Shown here in pieces: positions 60,101 to 64,000 of a stretch of DNA of 64,000 nt. Positions within the stretch are counted from its first letter, which is position 1; each line of letters starts with the position of its first letter. Origin of the DNA: Mugil cephalus (Eukaryota; Chordata; Actinopteri; Mugiliformes; Mugilidae); contig NC_061790.1 of NCBI RefSeq assembly GCF_022458985.1, positions 1,351,001-1,415,000 on the forward strand, written 5' to 3'. The notes beneath the pieces are model-generated. The model did no database searches and was not told the DNA's origin. It saw nothing but the letters and a program-made list of their open reading frames with translations. Both the position numbers and the translations under genes were made by a program.

Positions 60101-61705
60101 ACTAACAACCATTTTCTTATGTAACATTCTAAAATATTTAATTTTCACCATCAGAACAAAAGAAGCAAAACTGTAAAAAAAGATCAAAACTACTGCAAAT
60201 CCAATTTGTTTTATTGACTGTTTTAATTTGTTTTAATTATTGTTTTAATTCCTGCTTCATTTTAAATTTTACAGCAGGTCACATTAATTGGAAAATCAAT
60301 TAAAGGATATTTTCTTGTCGTTTTTAACTACGTTCATGTGACAAAGCGGACGAGTTATAAAAGCTGACATTCCTGCTGTAGCTGCCATCGTCTACGCTCT
60401 GTCTGTGAAGGACCTGCAGCTCCGAGAGGAAATAATCACCGGAGCTACTTATCGCCCCCCCACCACCACCTTTTCTTTTTTTAAACTACAGCCTTTGTCC
60501 TCCTCTCATTCATGTGCTAATCTACAGCCGCCTATTGTCGGTCGATAAAATTTTTAGCGCAGGAAATTCAGCGGCTCCAGAGACACTTTAGACGGAGACG
60601 AGACCGTGAAGCGAACGAGGAGACGACACCTTCATGATTCATGCTTCATGATATTTACATGACATAAGAGACGACCAACAATTCACTGCTGGATGACGTG
60701 GAAAAAGATCAAAACATTATTTATATGGCTGCTGTATAAATATTACAGATATATAAAGATTAATTTCCCTCGTCTGTTATTAACTTCCATTAATATTTCT
60801 AATGTTGCTGCGTCTCATTCAGCTCAGAGGTCGGAGCTGAGACTGAACTCACATCGAGTTACAGGAGGAGGAAAAAAAGATGGCCGCCTGCAGGAAACCT
60901 CTTTACGTGTCTGAATAAACTCGGTGGAAACTTGGGATGTTCTCACAATATATTATTTTTACTGGACGATGGCAACAGAATCCTGGATGTGTTGTGGTTC
61001 ATTTAGTGTCAGATAATATTAATTCATGCTGTAATATTTTTTGATGAAGTCAAACCTTAAGTTACATTCTGGAGTTTTTGTCAGATCAGTTTGTGGATGT
61101 TGTTGTTTTATCGTAGTTACAGTCGACAGGAACTATTTCAGTTCATTAAAGTCTGTCTGAGTCTAAATAACAATAACTTGTGAATATTAGCATGTGGGAG
61201 CTAACAGAGCGGCCGCTAGCATTAGCGCTTTTACACATTAACCACTTCCACGTGTCTGACCAGTTGCAGAATCGTTTCAGACGCGACTCATGAAAAACGT
61301 TCAGGCCGGTTGATGAGTCGAGAACAAACGTCTGTCGCGTATTAACAGCCTCATGTTTTAAACTGATTCCTGATATTTATTCGTCCTGGTTTCTTCTCAC
61401 TCGTCTCAGGATATTTAGAACGTGAAATGTTCAGTTCATGTTTATTTTTAGTTTGTGTTATTTATGTTCATCGGGTTCATTCCTGTGTGATTGATTTGTT
61501 TCTTTGTACCTGTTTGAAATAAACCAAATCAAAACCAAAACAGAAGTAAACCAGAATTAAATTAAACCAGAATTAAACCAAACTAATCAAAAATTAAACT
61601 AAACTAAAAACTGAATGTAGTTGTGTGTTTGTGTGTTAAATGTTGAATGAATGAACTCACGTTTCCTCCGTTCCTCATCATGGCCTTTAGTGACTGAGCT
61701 GCATC
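36843..61705 (-). CDS. xrn2: Xrn2 nuclear 5'-3' exoribonuclease, C-terminal 508 residues (5' part outside window)
   Basis: Xrn2 degrades uncapped nuclear RNA 5'-3', acting in torpedo termination of RNA polymerase II and in rRNA, snoRNA and miRNA turnover. Sixteen exons (listed separately) join with consistent phase to 508 codons plus stop. The order follows human Xrn2: [130 protein letters not shown], and the ending [12 protein letters not shown] (human PLPPPSGRYNWN). These cover the conserved second region and the low-complexity tail. The catalytic first region with its Asp/Glu cluster is not in the window; it should lie past position 64000. The Gly-rich tail is more repetitive than in mammals. 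Introns reach about 7 kb and carry many repeats and possible enhancers. Confidence 0.95.
37860..38095 (+). repeat. dispersed repeat, also at 13.69-13.91 kb
   Basis: Second copy, in the last xrn2 intron; it contains an internal 13-bp array (GAGAACATCTGGA/GAGAACACCTGGA, about 37925-38010) that the first copy lacks. Confidence 0.65.
38104..38477. repeat. minisatellite derived from xrn2 donor sequence
   Basis: Units of CTCTAACCCTGATGTTCTCC plus CTCCTCCTTCTCC-type sequence, about nine copies, abutting the penultimate xrn2 exon. On the xrn2 strand each unit contains GTTAGAGGAG, the sequence of the real donor. Confidence 0.9.
38478..38694 (-). CDS. xrn2: xrn2 penultimate exon, Gly-rich tail
   Basis: [10 protein letters not shown], a Gly/Arg run, [20 protein letters not shown], a (GP)n run and [17 protein letters not shown]. 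Acceptor CATCTCCAG, donor CAG/GTTAGA. Near-copies of this donor are repeated through the intron that follows. Confidence 0.85.
38871..38931 (-). CDS. xrn2: xrn2 exon, low-complexity tail
   Basis: 61 nt reading [19 protein letters not shown], between CGTCTCAG and donor GTGAGTCCA; phase 1 in, phase 2 out. Follows a 7.2-kb intron. Confidence 0.8.
39855..40050 (+). repeat. dispersed repeat, also at 52.62-52.81 kb
   Basis: Shares ACTCCACCCAAACACTAG, CGCTGTG, CTCCAAACCTCCTCAGTTAA and TTAGAAAACTG with the second copy. Confidence 0.7.
40640..41130. promoter_or_regulatory. candidate enhancer in 7.2-kb xrn2 intron
   Basis: Repeat-free block with an NK2 consensus TTAAGTGG (40755-40762) and a second ACAAGTGG (40835-40842), CCAATTATAAC, CACCTGTCA (E-box and TGACAG-type site), and GGATTA twice (40921, 40973) with TAAATCC between them (Otx/bicoid-type sites). 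NK2 sites beside two NK2 genes suggest auto- or cross-regulation. Inference. Confidence 0.35.
41211..41270. repeat. (AT)n microsatellite
   Basis: About 30 dinucleotide units in the 7.2-kb xrn2 intron. Confidence 0.97.
41485..41580. repeat. 15-bp array GATGCTAACGGTGCC
   Basis: About six units in the long xrn2 intron. Confidence 0.9.
43725..43778 (+). mobile_element. teleost transposon end fragment
   Basis: Contains ATGGTCATAATGTTATGGCA and a following GGTGTAT, a terminal phrase common in fish DNA elements. Too short to classify. Confidence 0.4.
44050..44165. promoter_or_regulatory. candidate POU/NK2 composite element
   Basis: An octamer-like ATTTGCAT (44063-44070) overlaps an NK2 site TCAAGTGG (44070-44077). 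Downstream is the inverted repeat AGATGAGATTATTCATCT and TTGCAAATTGG. Flanked on both sides by G/C homopolymers, it stands out as a complex island. Confidence 0.35.
45262..45610. repeat. 28-bp satellite array, highly homogeneous
   Basis: About 12 units of GGCTAGGAAGAGCTACTGTT plus AGCCGGGA in the long xrn2 intron. The first eight or so are nearly identical; later ones change AGCCGGG to AGCTGGG, then AGCTAGG. Homogeneity suggests recent expansion. Confidence 0.95.
46124..46239 (-). CDS. xrn2: xrn2 exon, low-complexity tail
   Basis: [20 protein letters not shown] then [18 protein letters not shown] plus one base. Human has a longer GH(V)M...TYQGNLYRPLL region here. Acceptor TGCCTCCAG, donor GTAAGA. 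Confidence 0.88.
47480..47640. promoter_or_regulatory. candidate enhancer in xrn2 intron
   Basis: Complex island with GATATCATCATTAAGG, GGGAATAATTGAACATCTGG and GGGAATTAATTATGCGCAG, containing homeodomain cores and an E-box-like CATCTG. Confidence 0.3.
48154..48282 (-). CDS. xrn2: xrn2 exon
   Basis: (K)[15 protein letters not shown], then [20 protein letters not shown]; human AAVLKPSDWE ... WKPQLGFNRDRRPVHLDQAAF. The donor GTGAGTCCA is flanked by TCTGG / CCAGA. Confidence 0.94.
48511..48552. repeat. (AAT)n microsatellite
   Basis: About 14 trinucleotide units between two xrn2 exons. Confidence 0.95.
48743..48811 (-). CDS. xrn2: xrn2 exon
   Basis: [20 protein letters not shown] then GA plus AA; human INFKDPQFAEDYIFKAVMLPGA. 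Acceptor TTGTGCAG, donor GTGAGA. A short AAG tract flanks the acceptor. Confidence 0.92.
48957..49615. repeat. 28-bp satellite array in xrn2 intron
   Basis: About 23 units of the same family (GGCTAGGAGGAGCTACTATT plus AGCTGGGA), interrupted near 49255 by the flank ACTCACCAGTCAACCACTAC that also opens the 50.3-kb array. Confidence 0.95.
49679..49735 (-). CDS. xrn2: xrn2 exon
   Basis: [18 protein letters not shown] plus GG; human IVCSPVPMLRDLTQNTVV. The donor GTGAGTCCA lies in the loop of a perfect 6-bp hairpin (CCGTGG / CCACGG). Confidence 0.9.
49875..49954 (-). CDS. xrn2: xrn2 exon
   Basis: [20 protein letters not shown] then DPILPD plus AA; human [23 protein letters not shown]. Acceptor CCACCAG, donor GTAAGA. 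Confidence 0.92.
50311..50645. repeat. 28-bp satellite array in xrn2 intron
   Basis: About eleven diverged units of the same family, with a left flank shared with the interruption at 49255 and a right flank (AGGTTTATTCTTTCTGGATC) shared with the 45.6-kb array. Confidence 0.9.
51053..51158. repeat. (GT)n microsatellite, compound
   Basis: GT repeat with GA and GC interruptions, about 60 bp from an xrn2 splice donor. Confidence 0.97.
51217..51314 (-). CDS. xrn2: xrn2 exon
   Basis: (V)[19 protein letters not shown] then [13 protein letters not shown]; human RRNSLGGDVLFVGKHHPLHDFILELYQ. Acceptor GTTTCAG, donor GAG/GTAACG. Confidence 0.95.
51546..51629 (-). CDS. xrn2: xrn2 exon
   Basis: (G)[19 protein letters not shown] then YPDLTPEE; matches human residue for residue in the stretch I recall. 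Donor GTGAGTCCA. Confidence 0.96.
52077..52149 (-). CDS. xrn2: xrn2 exon
   Basis: [20 protein letters not shown] then YAWQ plus G; human [20 protein letters not shown]. The donor is GTGAGTCCA, shared with four other xrn2 introns. Confidence 0.95.
52625..52815 (+). repeat. dispersed repeat, also at 39.86-40.05 kb
   Basis: Same phrases as the 39.9-kb copy, in the xrn2 intron between 52149 and 53015. Confidence 0.7.
53015..53104 (-). CDS. xrn2: xrn2 exon
   Basis: [20 protein letters not shown] then [10 protein letters not shown]; near identical to human. Phase 0 at both ends, acceptor TTTCCTAG, donor CCG/GTAAGT. Confidence 0.95.
54015..54122 (-). CDS. xrn2: xrn2 exon
   Basis: [20 protein letters not shown], then FEKDTKP; human [20 protein letters not shown]. 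Phase 0 at both ends, acceptor TTTCCAG, donor CCG/GTAAGA. Confidence 0.95.
54345..54550. repeat. 34-bp array GGAGCTAATAAACAGAATAT
   Basis: About six units of GGAGCTAATAAACAGAATAT plus AACAGAATATAACA in an xrn2 intron. Confidence 0.95.
55440..55740. promoter_or_regulatory. candidate conserved region in xrn2 intron
   Basis: Repeat-free stretch of about 300 bp in the 3.8-kb intron, ending in a CpG-rich part (GGCCGCGGCCGCAGCG) and ATCATTTATGGTAATAACAC. The GGCTAAAAATAAAAAC phrase near 55820 is MEF2-like. Confidence 0.25.
57310..57462. repeat. GGACCA/GAACCA 6-bp array
   Basis: About 25 hexanucleotide units in an xrn2 intron; the Gly-Pro and Glu-Pro frames it creates are artefacts. Confidence 0.95.
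57916..58051 (-). CDS. xrn2: xrn2 exon, conserved region 2 start
   Basis: Reads (R)[18 protein letters not shown] and ends [12 protein letters not shown]; human [19 protein letters not shown] and [12 protein letters not shown]. The acceptor is GCTCGCAG and the donor CAG/GTAACC. Confidence 0.95.
58980..59210. promoter_or_regulatory. candidate conserved region in xrn2 intron
   Basis: GC-balanced, repeat-free block with CCATGAATACCAATTTAGCC and TTCCATGTTAATCACGTG. Its one open frame shows no known domain. Confidence 0.25.
59395..59480 (+). mobile_element. teleost interspersed repeat fragment
   Basis: GGGCCAGTGTGTTGGACTTT then GCGCCATCTAGTGGTGAGTC and TGCAGACTGCAACCACC is a phrase I recognise from many fish genomes as an interspersed repeat. 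Lies in an xrn2 intron. Confidence 0.55.
59574..59668 (-). CDS. xrn2: xrn2 exon, charged linker
   Basis: Reads [20 protein letters not shown], then [11 protein letters not shown] plus AG before donor GTACAA. A second acceptor ten bases downstream (59658) is possible if the previous exon is read in the other phase. [14 protein letters not shown] looks like a basic/acidic linker; human Xrn2 has DNVRLWEAG at the same join. Confidence 0.8.
60330..60620. promoter_or_regulatory. candidate conserved region in xrn2 intron
   Basis: Complex block with GGAAATAATCACCGGAGC, CCGCCTATTGTCGGTCGATA (Sox-like CTATTGT) and AAAATTTTTAGCGCAGGAAA. Confidence 0.25.
61661..61705 (-). CDS. xrn2: xrn2 exon (first visible)
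   Basis: 45 nt between TTTTTCCTCCAG and AAC/GTGAGT, reading [15 protein letters not shown] in phase 0. The reading is chosen because it joins in phase to the next exon. A shifted reading ([14 protein letters not shown]) would need another acceptor there and looks less like Xrn2. Confidence 0.7.
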
Positions 61706-61752
61706 CTGGAGGAAAAACACCAGATATTTCATCCGTTATGAAAGGACCAAGC

Positions 61753-64000
61753 GTCATCATCTACATCACCTACATCATCTACACCATCTACACCATCTAA
61801 ACCATCTAAACCATCTACACCACCTACAATGGTGTAGATGGTTTGGTTTAGATGGTTTAGATGGTTTAGGTGGTGTAGGTGGTGTAGATGGTGTAGGTGG
61901 TGTAGATGGTTTGGTTTAGATGGTGTAGATGGTTTAGATGGTGTAGATGGTGTAGGTGGTGTAGATGGTGTAGGTGGTTTGGTGTAGATGGTGTAGATGG
62001 TGTAGGTGGTGTAGATGGTGTAGATGGTGTAGATGGTTTAATTGGTGTAGATGGTGTAGATGGTGTAGATGGTTTAGATGGTGTAGATGGTGTAGATGGT
62101 TTAATTGGTGTAGATGGTTTAGATGGTTTAGATGGTTTAGATGGTGTAGATGGTGTAGATGGTTTAATTGGTGTAGATGGTTTAGATGGTGTAGATGGTT
62201 TAATTGGTGTAGATGGTTTAATTGGTGTAGATGGTGTAGATGGTTTAATTGGTGTAGATGGTTTAGATGGTGTAGATGGTTTAATTGGTGTAGATGGTTT
62301 AGATGGTGTAGATGGTTTAATTGGTTTAGATGGTTTATATGGTGTAGATGGTGTAGATGGTTTAATTGGTTTAGATGGTGTAGGTGGTGTAGATGGTGTA
62401 GGTGGTTTAGATGGTGTAGATGGTGTAGATGGTTTAGATGGTTTAGATGGTTTAGATGGTTTGGATGGTTTGGATGGTGTAGATGGTTTAGATGGTTTGG
62501 TTTAGATGGTGTAGATGGTTTAGATGGTGTAGATGGTTTGGATGGTTTAGATGGTGTAGATGGTGTAGGTGGTGTAGATGGTGTAGATGGTTTAGATGGT
62601 GTAGATGGTGTAGATGGTTTAATTGGTGTAGATGGTTTAGATGGTGTAGATGGTGTAGGTGGTTTAGATGGTTTATATGGTGTAGATGGTGTAGATGGTT
62701 TAATTGGTTTAGATGGTGTAGGTGGTGTAGATGGTGTAGGTGGTTTAGGTGGTGTAGATGGTGTAGATGGTTTAATTGGTTTAGATGGTTTAGATGGTTT
62801 GGTTTAGATGGTGTAGATGGTTTAGATGGTGTAGATGGTGTAGATGGTTTGGATGGTTTAGATGGTGTAGGTGGTGTAGGTGGTGTAGGTGGTGTAGGTG
62901 GTTTGGTTTAGATGGTGTAGATGGTGTAGGTGGTGTAGATGGTTTAGATGGTTTGGTTTAGATGGTGTAGATGGTGTAGGTGGTGTAGATGGTGTAGGTG
63001 GTGTAGATGGTTTAGATGGTGTAGATGGTGTAGGTGGTGTAGATGGTGTAGGTGGTGTAGATGGTTTAGATGGTTTAATTGGTGTAGATGGTTTAGATGG
63101 TTTAGATGGTGTAGATGGTTTAATTTGGTTTCGATGGTTTAGATGGTGTAGGTGGTTTAGATGGTGTAGGTGGTTTAGATGGTTTATATGGTGTAGATGG
63201 TGTGGATGGTGTAGATGGTGTAGATGGTTTAGATGGTTTAGGTGGTGTAGATGGTGTAGATGGTTTAGATGGTTGTAGATGGTTAGATGTTAATGGTGTA
63301 GATGGTTGTAGATGGTTTGGTATGGTTAGATGGTGTAGATGGTTAGATGGTGTAGATGGTTTAGATGGTTTTAGATGGTTTAATTGTGATGTAGATGGTG
63401 TAGATGGTGTAGATGGTTTAATTGTAGATGGTTTAGATGGTGTAGATGGTGTAGGTTGTGTTTAGATGGTGTAGATGGTGTAGATGGTTTAATGGTTGTG
63501 TGTAGATGGTTTGATGGTGTAGATGGTGTAGATGGTTAGATGGTTTAGATGGTGTAGATGGTTGTAGTGGTTTAATTGGTTTAGATGGTGGTAGATGGTG
63601 TAGATGGTGTTATGGTGTAGGTGGTGTAGTGGTGTAGATGGTTTGGTTTAGATGGTGTAATTGGTTTAGATGGTTTGGTTTAGATGGTGTAGATGGTGTA
63701 GATGGTGTAGATGGTTTGGTTTAGATGGTGTAGATGGTTTAGATGGTGTAGATGGTGTAGATGGTGTAGATGGTTTAGATGGTTTAGATGGTGTAGGTGG
63801 TGTAGATGGTGTAGTGGTTAGTGGTAGATGGTGTAGATGGTGTAGATGGTGTGGTTTAGATGGTTTAAATGGTTTAGATGGTGTAGGTGGTGTAGTGGTG
63901 TAGTGGTGTAGTGGTGTAGTGGTGTAGTTGGTTTAGATGGTGTAGATGGTGTAGATGGTTTAGATGGTGTAGTGGTTTAGATGGTTAGATGGTGTAGGTG
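61753..64000. repeat. 9-bp tandem array with orientation switch, continuing past the window end
   Basis: Units are GGTGTAGAT with variants GGTTTAGAT, GGTGTAGGT and GGTTTAATT. The first 75 bp (about 61756-61829) are the reverse complement (ACCATCTACACC), and orientation flips near 61829, giving a potential hairpin. After about 63270 indels break the 9-bp phase. Two of three frames on this strand lack stops simply because the period is nine; the long open frames here are not genes. Confidence 0.97.

Noticed and set aside
61906-63903. Long open frames rich in Val-Asp-Gly and Trp-Cys-Arg
   Set aside because: They come from a 9-bp tandem repeat whose period is a multiple of three, so most frames lack stops; no splice signals or non-repeat sequence supports a gene.

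Overview
The window is eukaryotic and almost certainly from a teleost fish. Its genes are split into exons with GT/AG introns and vertebrate-type codon use, it is very rich in microsatellites, and it carries several short interspersed repeats I recognise as typical of teleosts. Four genes are supported, in the order pax1 (minus) - nkx2.2 (plus) - nkx2.4 (plus) - xrn2 (minus, 5' part missing). This is the order of human 20p11.22 (PAX1, NKX2-2, NKX2-4, XRN2), so it is an ancient vertebrate linkage group. I rebuilt the exons by eye from splice signals, reading-frame phase and remembered vertebrate protein sequence; no alignment was run.

Layout. 1-14.3 kb: no gene seen; repeats and a few stretches that read like conserved non-coding DNA. 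14.3-20.4 kb: pax1, five coding exons, the first contributing only ATGG. 20.4-25.9 kb: intergenic, AT-rich, with a decayed THAP-domain relic and a small inverted-repeat element. 25.9-27.0 kb: nkx2.2, two exons. 27.0-33.7 kb: intergenic, with long purine/pyrimidine arrays. 33.7-35.7 kb: nkx2.4, two exons. 36.8-61.7 kb: the last 16 coding exons of xrn2 (508 residues), ending tail-to-tail with nkx2.4. 61.75 kb to the window end: a 9-bp tandem array that changes orientation next to the first visible xrn2 exon.

How the genes fit together. Pax1, Nkx2.2 and Nkx2.4 are developmental transcription factors (sclerotome and pharyngeal pouch; ventral neural tube and pancreas; hypothalamus and thyroid-type territories). 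Xrn2 is a housekeeping nuclear 5'-3' exoribonuclease. A housekeeping gene with long introns beside developmental regulators is the usual arrangement of a genomic regulatory block, and several xrn2 introns hold complex, non-repetitive stretches with homeodomain, POU and NK2-type sites that could be enhancers of the neighbours. All three transcription factors keep their DNA-binding domains but are altered in accessory motifs (Pax1 octapeptide, Nkx2.4 NK2-specific domain, Nkx2.2 linker), suggesting the faster-evolving copy of a teleost genome-duplication pair.

No new enzyme system or selfish operon was found. The best leads are structural: xrn2 splice donors sharing an extended sequence and often sitting in a short hairpin loop, a minisatellite apparently seeded from a splice donor, a dispersed 28-bp satellite with shared flanks, and the orientation-switching array beside an xrn2 splice acceptor.
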